Below are positions 1 to 8,164 of a DNA stretch of 16,701 bases, in pieces. Each line of letters starts with the position of its first letter. The stretch's first letter is position 1. The notes beneath the pieces are model-generated. The model searched no databases and was not told where the DNA came from. It saw only the letters and a program-made list of their open reading frames with translations. Source of the DNA: CAYSRM01 sp964543205 (lineage in GTDB: Bacteria > Verrucomicrobiota > Kiritimatiellia > UBA8416 > CAYSRM01); NCBI GenBank assembly GCA_964543205.1, contig CAZIXB010000025.1, positions 1-16,701 on the forward strand, in the 5' to 3' direction. The position numbers and the translations under genes are program-made.

Positions 1-622
1 GGTTGCTTGCGTTGGCTATGCTCAGAAGTCTGCGGGACAACGCGTTGGCTTTCTCGCTTGTCTCAAGAATAGCGATTGCGTCATTGTGTGCCTGAGTGCG
101 CGGGGTAAGGTTATCCACTATCGAAGAAGCTTTAGATGTAATTCTTCCGATCCAGTCGTTAAAAACACGCGCTATACTTCCTGCAAGGCTTCCAATAGCT
201 TCGATCTTGTTGTTCATCAGGTAAAACTGATCTATTGCCACCTGTTTGGTTCTGTCCCTGAGAACAAATACCTCGCCTGCAACCGAGCCGCGAAAACCTG
301 TCACTGGAGAAAGAACCGCCTCTACCGGCGCCTCTGGTCCTTCATCGGTTACAAGGGCGGCATTTGTAAAGATCCTTGAAGAAGAGTCTTTACGCAGGTC
401 GGACTGATTGGGCAACTGTATAGAATTTTTCGAAGTCAGATCGACAAGCTTAACGCTTTCTCTGAGGGATTTGCCAATAATTTCTGTTGCCGACTTGTTG
501 AGCATACGGGATGCGGCCGGGTTAACAAGAGTTATGCATCCCTTGTTGTCGGCGGCGATGACGGCATCAGACATGTTTTTGAGAGCTTTTTGTGTCCATT
601 CCGTCGAGTTATTATTGTCCAT
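1..622 (-). CDS. PAS-domain histidine-kinase-like protein with degenerate H-box (5' part only)
   Basis: Partial gene: it starts at the ATG at 622 and runs off the left edge, leaving 207 residues. The start is supported by AAGAGGA about 8 nt upstream. Residues ~10-125 look like a cytoplasmic PAS sensor domain (SDAVIAADNKGCITLVNPAA near residues 18-37). Residues 137-205 align with the dimerisation helix of PAS-linked sensor kinases of the pattern K-EAIG-LAGGIAHDFNN. Here the core reads GSIARVFND (148-156), so the phospho-accepting His is Arg152 (codon 169-167) and the next Asp is Val153, while Phe154 and Asn155 are kept. No signal peptide or membrane helix is visible, so a soluble sensor is likely. 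The ATPase domain, if any, lies outside the window. It follows the ABC exporter gene by 73 nt on the same strand and is probably co-transcribed. Family recognition is by eye; whether it is a true pseudokinase is an inference. Confidence 0.75.
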   Translation of the reverse strand, partial: MDNNNSTEWTQKALKNMSDAVIAADNKGCITLVNPAASRMLNKSATEIIGKSLRESVKLVDLTSKNSIQLPNQSDLRKDSSSRIFTNAALVTDEGPEAPVEAVLSPVTGFRGSVAGEVFVLRDRTKQVAIDQFYLMNNKIEAIGSLAGSIARVFNDWIGRITSKASSIVDNLTPRTQAHNDAIAILETSEKANALSRRLLSIANASN

Positions 623-695
623 ACCGCTTTCCTCTTGAGAATCAGCCTCCAAAAAAACAGGCGTAATGTCAAGATCAATCCCGCCGTTCGGCAGC

Positions 696-2360
696 TCAAT
701 ATTCGCGGTTTTTAAGGGAACGAAGCCCGACAAATAAAGGAATTGCTATGGCTGCGCATGTAATGACAAGGAGCCAGACTCCACCGAGTGTTGCGGCAAT
801 TACATAGAAGCGGTAGGACATGCCCCCCAGTCTCAGGTGAAAAATAAACGCAAAGGGAAGAATCGCCGCGAGCATGAAACAAAGACAGAATACCAGGTTG
901 AGCGTACCGCCGAAACCGGAAACAATCGCTGCTGGATTCTTTTCTTCGTGGTTGAGGAATATTGCGCCCAGTCCGGTTGACAATGCGCAGACTGCAAGCG
1001 CCACGCAAAGCGCGATGCCCGAGGACACCAGCCGGGCTATCAGCGATGCCCGGAGCATATGGGATGAGAGGAGCATAAGCCCCACGCTGAGTATGCTCAT
1101 GCCGAATGCGGACGCGCAGAATTTTGCCATGACAATTTTCATGTATGTTATGGGAGAAAGGCCTAGAATCCAGAAACCGTGTCCTTCGAGGCTTAACTGG
1201 GGATAGACGAATCTTGAACCAAGCGAACACATTACCGCCGACACGCTGAAGACATTAAGAAATGCAATAAGATTCCGCCATCGTTCGGCATAGGTGTGGT
1301 AGTTGAACGCGCGCAGGTTAGAGAAATATATAGCAAGAAGTCCAAAAAAGATTAATGCCTGGGACCACTGTTGCGGGTCGCGCAAGAAGGTCTTGACGTC
1401 TTTAACCATCAGCGCCCTGGTATCGCGTTGAACGAAGAAAAGCATTTTGTCCACTACTGAGCCAATAAAAGAGCCTGTTGCCGCCTTGCCTGAGCCAACT
1501 GATGATTTCTGCCAGCCTTCGTAGAATATTTTACCGCCCGCAAACTCTACAACCAGGGTCATGATTCCGGCGGTCGAAGAGAGCAGGAGCCAGAAAAGGC
1601 TTCCTCGCAACCATTCATCCCTTGTCAGCGCCATGACGCCTTCTGCTATCCACCAGCTCGGCAGAAGTTTGTTGGAAGAAACAGCCATTCCAGGCACAAG
1701 CCGCGACAGGTTCAGGTTGCTTTCAATGGGTATGGAAGCGCTTGTGCGCCCGATAGCGTAAAGCCATACAACAACACCCGCCGCAAGTATGACTGCAATG
1801 TATCTGGCGACTCTGCCTCTTGGATACCATCGCACGAAAGCCATGGTGATAAGAGATCCCAGTGACGAGCATATAATGAGAAAAGGGATAGAAAAAAAGG
1901 TGGTCCATATCGGAAAGAAAGCTGAAACGCCTCCGTGTGCGGCGAACGCAGAGACAAACGGAAGAAGTATGAAAAGGAAGGCCCAGGACGAAAGCCATGT
2001 TGACGAAAAGAAACGGTAGACAACGATTTCGCGCATACTCAACGGCCGCACCAGAAGGAAGGGAGCTTCATCCGAACGGAAGATGGTTGTATATGAACTT
2101 ACTATGCCTGAAACCACGAGCATCATTCCCATGGCCAGGAAAAAAAGTGTAAACAGCCTGGGCATCAAAAGAAAACCCGCTGTGCTCAGCCGCGATATCA
2201 GTTGGAAGCCATCAAGAAAAAGCTTGAACAGACCTGTTTCGAAGATGACCGCAAAAAAGAAAATAAACAGGATCTTGAATCGGGATTGCGCGCGCAGTAT
2301 GCGTCCGATATTGGCTGTGTAACGAAGATTTTTATATGTGAGGGCCGAAAATACCGACAT
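696..2360 (-). CDS. ABC exporter membrane subunit (ABC-2-like, about 12 TM)
   Basis: 554-residue polytopic membrane protein, presumably the permease partner of the ATPase encoded just upstream. Around twelve hydrophobic segments can be seen: near residues 28-50, 63-92, 117-140, 150-178, 187-205, 258-275, 337-355, then five more in the last 190 residues. A cytoplasmic stretch around residues 318-335 carries VKDVKTFLRDPQQWSQ, a feature I associate with the putative ABC exporter family (Pfam ABC_export) rather than classical ABC-2 permeases; the family name needs a profile search. The ATG at 2360 is preceded by GGGAGGA at good spacing and lies 29 nt inside the 3' end of the ATPase gene, which implies translational coupling. 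The substrate cannot be told from sequence. Like most of the cluster it lacks a recognisable soluble binding protein, so export is more likely than import. Confidence 0.85.
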   Translation of the reverse strand: MSVFSALTYKNLRYTANIGRILRAQSRFKILFIFFFAVIFETGLFKLFLDGFQLISRLSTAGFLLMPRLFTLFFLAMGMMLVVSGIVSSYTTIFRSDEAPFLLVRPLSMREIVVYRFFSSTWLSSWAFLFILLPFVSAFAAHGGVSAFFPIWTTFFSIPFLIICSSLGSLITMAFVRWYPRGRVARYIAVILAAGVVVWLYAIGRTSASIPIESNLNLSRLVPGMAVSSNKLLPSWWIAEGVMALTRDEWLRGSLFWLLLSSTAGIMTLVVEFAGGKIFYEGWQKSSVGSGKAATGSFIGSVVDKMLFFVQRDTRALMVKDVKTFLRDPQQWSQALIFFGLLAIYFSNLRAFNYHTYAERWRNLIAFLNVFSVSAVMCSLGSRFVYPQLSLEGHGFWILGLSPITYMKIVMAKFCASAFGMSILSVGLMLLSSHMLRASLIARLVSSGIALCVALAVCALSTGLGAIFLNHEEKNPAAIVSGFGGTLNLVFCLCFMLAAILPFAFIFHLRLGGMSYRFYVIAATLGGVWLLVITCAAIAIPLFVGLRSLKNREY

Positions 2361-3102
2361 CGCCGGTTCCTCCCATCTCGGGCTTGTCGCCGGTTGTCAT
2401 CTTGAGAAAGATATCTTCGAGGGACTGGCCTTTAGTTTTTTGCTGTAGTTCTGGAAAAGAGCCAAGAGCAATGAGACGGCCTTCAAGTATAATGCCTATT
2501 CTATCGGCGATATCCTGGGCAAGGGCTAGAATATGGGTTGTCAGAAATATAGTCATACCATCAGCCGCGTATTTTCGAAGCATATTTTTAAGCAGTCTAA
2601 TGGTATATGGATCCAATCCGATCAAAGGCTCGTCGACGAACAGACATTTCGGGCGATGGAGAAATGTGGCGGCGTAAATCAGGCGCTGCCTCATACCATG
2701 AGAGAAGTCTTTTATTAAAGAGTTCCGGTACTTTGCCAGGTCGAACTGTTCGAGGAGTTCTTCTTTGCGCGAATTTTGAATATCTTTTGGCAGGTCATAG
2801 AGATTGCCGATGAAAGCTAGAAACTCGTCGGGTGTGAGGCGTTCATAGAGGAACGGCATATCTGGAACATAACCCATAATTTTCTTGGCTTCTTTCGGGT
2901 TGGTTACAATATTTTTGCCGTCGATGTGCAGTTGTCCGCTGGTGGGCTTAAGCAGTCCGGTAAGGACCTTTATTGTTGTTGTTTTCCCCGCCCCGTTAGG
3001 GCCGAGAAAGCAGAATAGTTCGCCCTTCGGGACTTCCAGACTGAGGTTATCTACCGCTGTGAATTTTCCGAATTTTTTTGTAAGATTCTGGATCTTTATC
3101 AT
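2332..3102 (-). CDS. ABC transporter ATP-binding protein
   Basis: 256-residue ABC ATPase that would power the exporter encoded downstream. Visible motifs are Walker A GPNGAGKT (34-41), signature FSHGM (133-137, in place of LSGGQ), Walker B CLFVDEP (153-159, catalytic Glu158), D-loop GLDP (162-165) and switch His190. The Q-loop position reads GYVPD, so Asp81 stands where Gln is usual; this is seen in some ABC-2-type exporters and is not necessarily inactivating. Residues 230-256 form a short Gly-rich tail whose codons overlap the next gene. The ATG at 3102 has AGGAA about 7 nt upstream and only 2 nt separate it from the stop of the preceding gene. The protein is cytoplasmic and membrane-associated through its permease. 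Identification as an ABC ATPase is certain; the cargo is unknown. Confidence 0.95.
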   Translation of the reverse strand: MIKIQNLTKKFGKFTAVDNLSLEVPKGELFCFLGPNGAGKTTTIKVLTGLLKPTSGQLHIDGKNIVTNPKEAKKIMGYVPDMPFLYERLTPDEFLAFIGNLYDLPKDIQNSRKEELLEQFDLAKYRNSLIKDFSHGMRQRLIYAATFLHRPKCLFVDEPLIGLDPYTIRLLKNMLRKYAADGMTIFLTTHILALAQDIADRIGIILEGRLIALGSFPELQQKTKGQSLEDIFLKMTTGDKPEMGGTGDVGIFGPHI

Positions 3103-3104
3103 GA

Positions 3105-4097
3105 TTAATTCCTGTTGATCAGTTGTTCCCCTAATGCTTCAAAAATATCGGGAGCATCGGCCGCGTTTGTGCTTGCCAAGAAAGCGTTATCAGGGTCGCA
3201 CTTCTGCATTGTGAGCCCAAAGGGCGTGGTTTGACGGAGCAGGGCGCCGTCTTCGGTATCCAGCCATGATTTAAACATTGTTCCCCTGTACTCCATGTGA
3301 ACTACCATTGAGTCATATTGTTTATCGTCTATGGTTATTTTCTCGCGTTTTACCGGAATTATTGTCATCAGCGCAGGCTTCATGGTCAGGGGATCAAAGA
3401 TTCTCAATCCTGTTTCGCGGCCTACTTTGATATTTTTCAAGTTAAGACCGGTCATAGGGGTAAACACCACCGCATTCTCAGGTATCGTCAGTTGTAGCGA
3501 CTCGCTTGTTCCCTTGTAGGAAATAGTCGCGTTATAAATTCCATCTTCCAGGTATTCTGCTGAAATGTCGGCAGAAAACGCCGTAGAGGTAATGCTGCTA
3601 TGGAATTCCTGTAATCGGTATCCGAGATCGACTTTAGCGGCATTTTCCATTTCGATGCGGTGAGCCTTGCCAAGTATCCGCAGCCCGAGTTCCACTGTAT
3701 TGGTTATTACGTAATAGGTCTGGTTGCCTATTTCCTCTGTCTGGACACTGTAGTGCGAATATCCAGCCGGTTCCCCGTTAATCCACAGGTTCATCCAGGA
3801 ATCTGCGACCAGAACATCCGAGGGCAGCACGGTCTGGTATCCCTGCAGTGTGCCGGTGAAGAGGTGCGGCAATGCCTCGAAGCGGATCAGCCAGGCAGTT
3901 GTGGCCAGCCAGAGCAATACTATGAACACTCTCAGGGCCGTTACCGGACAGAAATACTTCTTTGCTAATGAAGCAGTGATATGTTCCTCACTTTTTGGAC
4001 CGGTGTCCGTTGATTTAGTCGGAAGGATTTTGTTGGTTCCATTGTTTATAGCGACGCGCAGCATTTTGGTACTGATTCTGGAGCGAAACACCTTCAT
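3105..4097 (-). CDS. membrane-anchored periplasmic protein of ABC exporter operon
   Basis: 330 residues as given: a 53-residue basic N-terminus, one membrane helix at about 54-72, then about 250 residues of soluble beta-rich domain that should face the periplasm. The pattern from residue 101 (SWMNLWINGEPAGYSHYSV) through FDPLTM (235-240) to SWLDTEDGALLRQTTPFGL (277-295) resembles the region that precedes the transglutaminase core in some secreted bacterial transglutaminase-like proteins. No Cys-His-Asp core follows, so I infer the accessory domain alone and do not assign an activity. The ATG at 4097 overlaps the upstream gene by 83 nt and has no convincing Shine-Dalgarno; Met12 (4064) is an alternative, equally poorly supported. 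The stop is 2 nt before the ABC ATPase start, so it belongs to that operon and may be a partner that delivers or receives the exported substrate. Confidence 0.7.
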   Translation of the reverse strand: MKVFRSRISTKMLRVAINNGTNKILPTKSTDTGPKSEEHITASLAKKYFCPVTALRVFIVLLWLATTAWLIRFEALPHLFTGTLQGYQTVLPSDVLVADSWMNLWINGEPAGYSHYSVQTEEIGNQTYYVITNTVELGLRILGKAHRIEMENAAKVDLGYRLQEFHSSITSTAFSADISAEYLEDGIYNATISYKGTSESLQLTIPENAVVFTPMTGLNLKNIKVGRETGLRIFDPLTMKPALMTIIPVKREKITIDDKQYDSMVVHMEYRGTMFKSWLDTEDGALLRQTTPFGLTMQKCDPDNAFLASTNAADAPDIFEALGEQLINRN

Positions 4098-4962
4098 ACT
4101 TCATTTTGTGGAGCTTGTTGGCATATTCTACACGTTTTTTGCCGGTTGCCGCATCCCGTTTCTCCTTGAGTTTCTGCACGGTCTTGTAGAATTCTACATA
4201 TTGCTTTTTGGCTTTCAGGTACTGCCCGGCATAAGGATTATCGGTCCTGATTGCGGATTTCCTGGATTCCTCCGCCTTTTTCTCTGGAGGGGACTTAGTG
4301 TCTTTCTGCGCGCTGTGGCCTATAGCCGGTTGCTTCATTGTCTCTGTTGTGCGCGCTCTATTCGCGCGGGCCGAGGCGATTTTCTTTTTATGCTTAACAT
4401 ATTGTTTTGTCTTTCTGGCAAGACGGCTTTTCGGAGCAACGGTCAGCATGTGATCCGCAACTTTATCCAGCATATCCAGATTACCGGTGCGCCGAAGCTC
4501 CGTAAGCAGGACATTGTAACCTGACCACTTGTTGTAGTTCAAACCGGACCCGTAAATCTGCAAGTAAATGTTAACAAGCTTGTCTGCCCTTGACGCCAGG
4601 TCGGGCAGAAGAGCAGAAGATGGCGAGGATTTGCTGGTGTTCCATTTATAGATCTCCTTTGCCGTTTCCATGGATTGTTCGAATTTTGAAAGCCTGGCAT
4701 AGGCTTTTACGGCGTTGCAGTGAAGCGCTCTGAAATAGGATGGATAAGAAGGCGCAAGATATTCGTTCTCATTTATCACTGCAAGCGCCTGTCTGGGAGC
4801 TTTCTGAGCAAGGTAAGCGTCGGATTTCCTGACCGATTCAATCAACCGGCTGGATTTTGCAAATGAGGCGCCAAGCGCAACAACCAGCGTGCCGGTTACA
4901 GCCAGGACAAGGTAAAAGACAATGGTTTTTACTATGTCCATTATGTGTTTATGGAAGTTCAC
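4015..4962 (-). CDS. membrane-anchored helical-repeat protein with basic linker and coiled coil
   Basis: 315 residues, not recognised as a named family. There is one N-terminal membrane helix (about residues 11-34). A helical region at about 45-120 (APRQALAVINENEY followed by AKAYARL-type helices) is reminiscent of TPR repeats. A Lys/Arg-rich, probably disordered linker covers about 185-245, and a charged helix at about 250-305 could form a coiled coil. The start is GTG at 4962, supported by GGAAGG 6 nt upstream; the in-frame ATG at 4941 has no ribosome binding site. It is the first gene of the minus-strand ABC cluster and overlaps the next one by 83 nt. The layout suggests a scaffold or assembly role beside the exporter, but that rests on context alone. 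Nothing in it looks enzymatic. Confidence 0.7.
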   Translation of the reverse strand: MNFHKHIMDIVKTIVFYLVLAVTGTLVVALGASFAKSSRLIESVRKSDAYLAQKAPRQALAVINENEYLAPSYPSYFRALHCNAVKAYARLSKFEQSMETAKEIYKWNTSKSSPSSALLPDLASRADKLVNIYLQIYGSGLNYNKWSGYNVLLTELRRTGNLDMLDKVADHMLTVAPKSRLARKTKQYVKHKKKIASARANRARTTETMKQPAIGHSAQKDTKSPPEKKAEESRKSAIRTDNPYAGQYLKAKKQYVEFYKTVQKLKEKRDAATGKKRVEYANKLHKMKYEGVSLQNQYQNAARRYKQWNQQNPSD

Positions 4963-5192
4963 GTGAAGCCTTCCTTGTCAGTCTTCTATACGGCTGTGCC
5001 GCATCATTCATGTGACATTTAAACTCAGGCGCAGCGGTTTCAAAGGGATGATCACAACCAGCTTGCATCATGTCCTGATCTATTGACATAACCTGATCTA
5101 TGCATTGTGTCTCTTTGATCGCCGTCAGGCAGAAAGAATTCATGCGCGTCTTAGACTGATTTCACGGATCGTGTTGGCTGTTCCGGTGAATA
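4963..5192 (-). other. intergenic region upstream of the ABC cluster
   Basis: This 230-nt gap should hold the promoter of the exporter operon, but no well-matched -35/-10 pair was found. The best candidate on the minus strand is TTGAAA with a weak TAAATG-like -10 around 5000-5050. It contains an 18-nt imperfect tandem repeat (two copies of ATAGATCAGG spaced 18 nt, about 5066-5101). A 64-codon open frame (5143-4949) has no ribosome binding site and is not called. Confidence 0.4.
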
Positions 5193-5196
5193 TCAG
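5156..5196 (-). terminator. stem-loop at the 3' end of the Deg protease pair
   Basis: CTGATTTCACGG (5156-5167) is complementary, with two single-base bulges, to CCGGTGAATATCAG (5183-5196), leaving a 15-nt loop. The stem covers the stop codon of the second protease gene. No U-run follows, so it could be a weak or Rho-assisted terminator, or an mRNA-stabilising 3' structure, rather than a classical intrinsic terminator. Confidence 0.35.
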
Positions 5197-6668
5197 TGTC
5201 GCCTGACCTCGCTATTCTTTTTAAGTTCCGCTATGCGGTATTTTGTCGCAAGCCTTGAATTTGCCGCCTTGATCGACTGCTTGTCCAGCGTCAGATCGAC
5301 CGCCATTCCCCTGAGTCTGAGTCTGTGTATATTCCCGTCTTTTTCTATTGCCTCGAAAATATCGCCCATATTTTCAATTCTGACTCCGTTGGCGTGTGTA
5401 AGTATTCTGTTGTTGAACTGTTGATACCCGATATTTATGGGGTCGGGCAGCACCTGTGAGACTATAACGACCTTATCTCCGGCTTTCTCAGGCATAAAGC
5501 GCCGACTCAAGTAAAGGTGCACAAGCTCGGAAGGCAATCTCTTTTTCCAGTTTCGTCCGTGCGATTTGAGGTAGCGTCCTGTTAGTTCCCGGATAACAAA
5601 CCCGCCTTCAATAGCGTAATCGGCCGGTTTTCCAAGATAGTTTCTCGGGACAAGCAGGTTGTCATCTTCCATCCTTTGCAGCGGCAGTTCTACCTGGAGG
5701 TGTTGGCCGTCTCTTAGAAGGGCGACCCTGGCCGACTCGCCGGCCGCCTTTTTCCCATGTATCAGGTGCGGCAGGCGTATTTTGCCGAAATCGGGGTCGC
5801 TATAATACCCAAGACGGTCTATGGAGTAACCGTCCCATTTTAAAATCACATCGTTTGGACGGAGCAGGTCACTTGCTTCGGTTCCCGGAAGCAGCCCGAG
5901 GACAAGTATTCCTCCCGACTCATCCCGAAGTTTCAGGTATGATCTTTTTGCGGGATCAATCAGCGGTGACCAGAGAAAACCTGCCGAAGCAAAGCCTTCA
6001 AATGGTTTATTCAACGCGTCGCTTATGAACCTGTCGATGATGGGGTAGGGCAGTACCTTCGCGGTACGTGAACTCCGGTTATAATCTAACACAATTCCCG
6101 CAAGACTGCCGTTTTTAAGGACAGGAGCGCCCCGGGCGTCGACGTTGAGATCAGTCAACACCTTGAAAATAAGGCAGCTATGCGGAGCGAACGGAAGCGA
6201 CTGGACCGAAGGTTCCAGTATTTTTCCTCCGCCGATCTGGATATTGTTGGAATCGGAAAATTGTGCCAGGGTCACTTCGCTGTTTTTCTCGGCCTTTTCT
6301 GCAATGCTAAGCGGTTTGTACTGGTTTTCTCCGGGAGCAATTTCCAGCAGCGCAAGGTCGGCCTGTGGCTCGGCAACATACACTTCAACCGGGATTTTTG
6401 TGCCTGAGTCGACCTTTCTTATTTCAATCAACGTGTTATTTCGAAGCAGACTTTCGCTTGTCAGTATATGCTTGTCACTGATGAATGTGCCGTAACCGAC
6501 TCTGACTCCGGGAGCTTGTTTCTGCCATGGCGCAAGGGGGTTGCTGTGCTGGTATGTTGCGATGACCTGGACGACCGAGTTTTCCAGGTGTTGCGGTTCT
6601 GCAATTCCCGACTCCAAGGCAAGTCCTGCAAGCGCTGTTAAGATGGCGATTCGATTGAGAGTATTCAT
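5193..6668 (-). CDS. Deg/HtrA-like pseudoprotease (His and Ser of triad lost)
   Basis: 491 residues with a signal peptide (about 1-23, cleavage after GIA), a trypsin-like domain (about 28-220), a PDZ-like region (about 225-330) and a C-terminal Deg9-type PDZ-like domain (about 345-480, with VIVSQVLPDPINIGYQQFNN at 400-419). Aligned with the upstream active paralogue, ILTNAHVV corresponds to ILTSESLL (68-75), so the catalytic His is Ser73. Asp104 is kept in ADLALL. The GNSGGPV oxyanion/nucleophile loop reads DARGAPV (177-183), so the catalytic Ser is Arg179. It cannot work as a serine protease by the usual mechanism. ATG at 6668 overlaps the upstream stop (ATGA) and has GGGAGA close upstream, so the two are translated together. 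A role as regulator, chaperone or hetero-oligomer partner of the active enzyme in the periplasm is inferred. Confidence 0.85.
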   Translation of the reverse strand: MNTLNRIAILTALAGLALESGIAEPQHLENSVVQVIATYQHSNPLAPWQKQAPGVRVGYGTFISDKHILTSESLLRNNTLIEIRKVDSGTKIPVEVYVAEPQADLALLEIAPGENQYKPLSIAEKAEKNSEVTLAQFSDSNNIQIGGGKILEPSVQSLPFAPHSCLIFKVLTDLNVDARGAPVLKNGSLAGIVLDYNRSSRTAKVLPYPIIDRFISDALNKPFEGFASAGFLWSPLIDPAKRSYLKLRDESGGILVLGLLPGTEASDLLRPNDVILKWDGYSIDRLGYYSDPDFGKIRLPHLIHGKKAAGESARVALLRDGQHLQVELPLQRMEDDNLLVPRNYLGKPADYAIEGGFVIRELTGRYLKSHGRNWKKRLPSELVHLYLSRRFMPEKAGDKVVIVSQVLPDPINIGYQQFNNRILTHANGVRIENMGDIFEAIEKDGNIHRLRLRGMAVDLTLDKQSIKAANSRLATKYRIAELKKNSEVRRH

Positions 6669-8158
6669 TTATCTCCCGATATAATATGGCTCAAGTTTGG
6701 AACGCCGTACTTTGCGGCGATGATATCAGTAGCTGTCTTTGCTTCCTTTGCGTCAAGAACAAGAAAATCGCGCATCCCGGCGAATTTGATGATATGAAAA
6801 CCGTTGACGGGTTTGCTGAATGCCTTGTTCAGGTCGTCGAGTCCGAGAATTTCAATGTCGTTTACAGTTGAGACGATACCTTCAACAAAGTTGTCGGTAT
6901 AAGTATTGACAGGATGCGCAAGCCTCCGTGAGAGGACAACAAACTTCTGCCTATCCTTGTACAACTTATCGATTTTGGCGTTTGTCACATAATAGAGAAT
7001 CTGTTGTGTCTTAGCGTTGAGCGAACCGGAGACTGCGGCGCCAACATAATTCCGGGTGATTGGGGTGAATACAAGCCCGGCGTACATTAAGTATTCCGGT
7101 TGCCTGTCATAGAGAACGCTGAAAGTATATGGATCCGGATCGGTGTTCAAGGTCAACGATAAGTTCATGGATTTTCCCTTGCGTAAGACGCCTAATTCCA
7201 CATGTTGTCCTTTTTGTTTTCGTTCCAGCGCTTCTGAAAAATTTATCTGGTTGCCGTCAATTTCAATACGGCCTTCGTTGTTGATGTTGTGGCCTTCTAT
7301 CTCCGTTAGCACGTCGCCTGTTTCTATAGTTCCCAGGGCGCTGCCAAAAGGATCAACGTAGGAGACCAGGATTCCGGTTTGGCTGTCGGAGAGGCTAATG
7401 TCATCGCGCAGGGCAGGGTTTCTGGTATTAATATATCCTATACCCAGTTCCGGATAGCCATCGTAAGTTCCATCTTTAATATCTTCCAGGAATCTGTTTA
7501 CGACGGGAACCGGTATAGTGTAACCGATATTTTCCGCCCATGCCATTGACTGGAAGGCTACGCCGACAACCTTTCCGTTGTATACTACGGGCCCGCCGCT
7601 GTTCCCCGGGTTTATGGCCGCGTCGACCTGGACAACCAGGTGCTGGTCGACGCCGCTGTGGGCGTAGACACTATAATCGATGCGCGAAACTATGCCCCTG
7701 GTCACTGAAAGCCTGTCTCCACCCAAAGGAAAGCCGATAACGAGCACTTCATCGTTCAGGTCGGGAACATCTTTTGCAAACCTGACAGGCTTTGTGTCCT
7801 TGAAGAAATCAGCGTCATTAACTTCAAGAACCGCGAGGTCACAGTCATGGCCCGAAAAAAGCACATTTGCAAGGTATCGTTTCGGGTCTCCGTGTTTCTG
7901 AACCAGAAGAAAACGCGTATCAGACACAACGTGCGCGTTCGTTAGAATCCGTTTTTTTGTTATAATAAAGCCGGTTCCGCTTGCTCTCCTCGGCTGATCA
8001 GACTGCCATGGTATGGAATAGTTCGGGCGCTGAGTGGCAGAGTATATTTTGACCACTGATTTACTGAGCGCTGGCTCGCTGGCGAAACTCGGGGCAAGGT
8101 GCGCCAACGCGCCTGTTAGAAAGGCAGATAACATCAAGATTTTTACATTGAGTCTCAT
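6665..8158 (-). CDS. Deg9-like periplasmic serine protease (HtrA family)
   Basis: 497 residues from the ATG at 8158. That start gives a clean signal peptide (MRLNVKILMLSAFLTGALAH, cleavage near SFA-SEP), and a TATAAT box lies upstream of it. An ATG at 8203 would add 15 residues, but it lies upstream of that box and has no ribosome binding site. The trypsin-like domain has a full triad: His76 in ILTNAHVV, Asp107 in DCDLAVLEV, Ser187 in NPGNSGGPVV. A PDZ domain follows at about 237-340 and a second PDZ-like C-terminal domain at about 350-490 (YLMYAGLVFTPITRNYV, later FVVLSRRLAHPV), the arrangement of Deg9/Do-like proteases with the PDZ_3-type domain rather than E. coli DegP. It should degrade or hold misfolded envelope proteins. 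It is the first gene of a two-gene operon with an inactive paralogue. Confidence 0.9.
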   Translation of the reverse strand: MRLNVKILMLSAFLTGALAHLAPSFASEPALSKSVVKIYSATQRPNYSIPWQSDQPRRASGTGFIITKKRILTNAHVVSDTRFLLVQKHGDPKRYLANVLFSGHDCDLAVLEVNDADFFKDTKPVRFAKDVPDLNDEVLVIGFPLGGDRLSVTRGIVSRIDYSVYAHSGVDQHLVVQVDAAINPGNSGGPVVYNGKVVGVAFQSMAWAENIGYTIPVPVVNRFLEDIKDGTYDGYPELGIGYINTRNPALRDDISLSDSQTGILVSYVDPFGSALGTIETGDVLTEIEGHNINNEGRIEIDGNQINFSEALERKQKGQHVELGVLRKGKSMNLSLTLNTDPDPYTFSVLYDRQPEYLMYAGLVFTPITRNYVGAAVSGSLNAKTQQILYYVTNAKIDKLYKDRQKFVVLSRRLAHPVNTYTDNFVEGIVSTVNDIEILGLDDLNKAFSKPVNGFHIIKFAGMRDFLVLDAKEAKTATDIIAAKYGVPNLSHIISGDK

Positions 8159-8164
8159 TTTAAG

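Noticed and set aside
86..638. Plus-strand ORFs of 97 and 76 codons at the left edge
   Set aside because: Both lie opposite the PAS/kinase-like gene, whose minus-strand translation gives clear domain motifs.
645..672. Short hairpin with a T-run between the exporter and the PAS gene
   Set aside because: The T-run lies in the loop (GCCT...AGGC) and not after the stem, so it is not an intrinsic terminator.
4949..5143. 64-codon minus-strand ORF in front of the ABC cluster
   Set aside because: No Shine-Dalgarno, unrecognised sequence with an internal 6-residue repeat, and it overlaps the well-supported GTG start at 4962. More likely the leader region of the operon.
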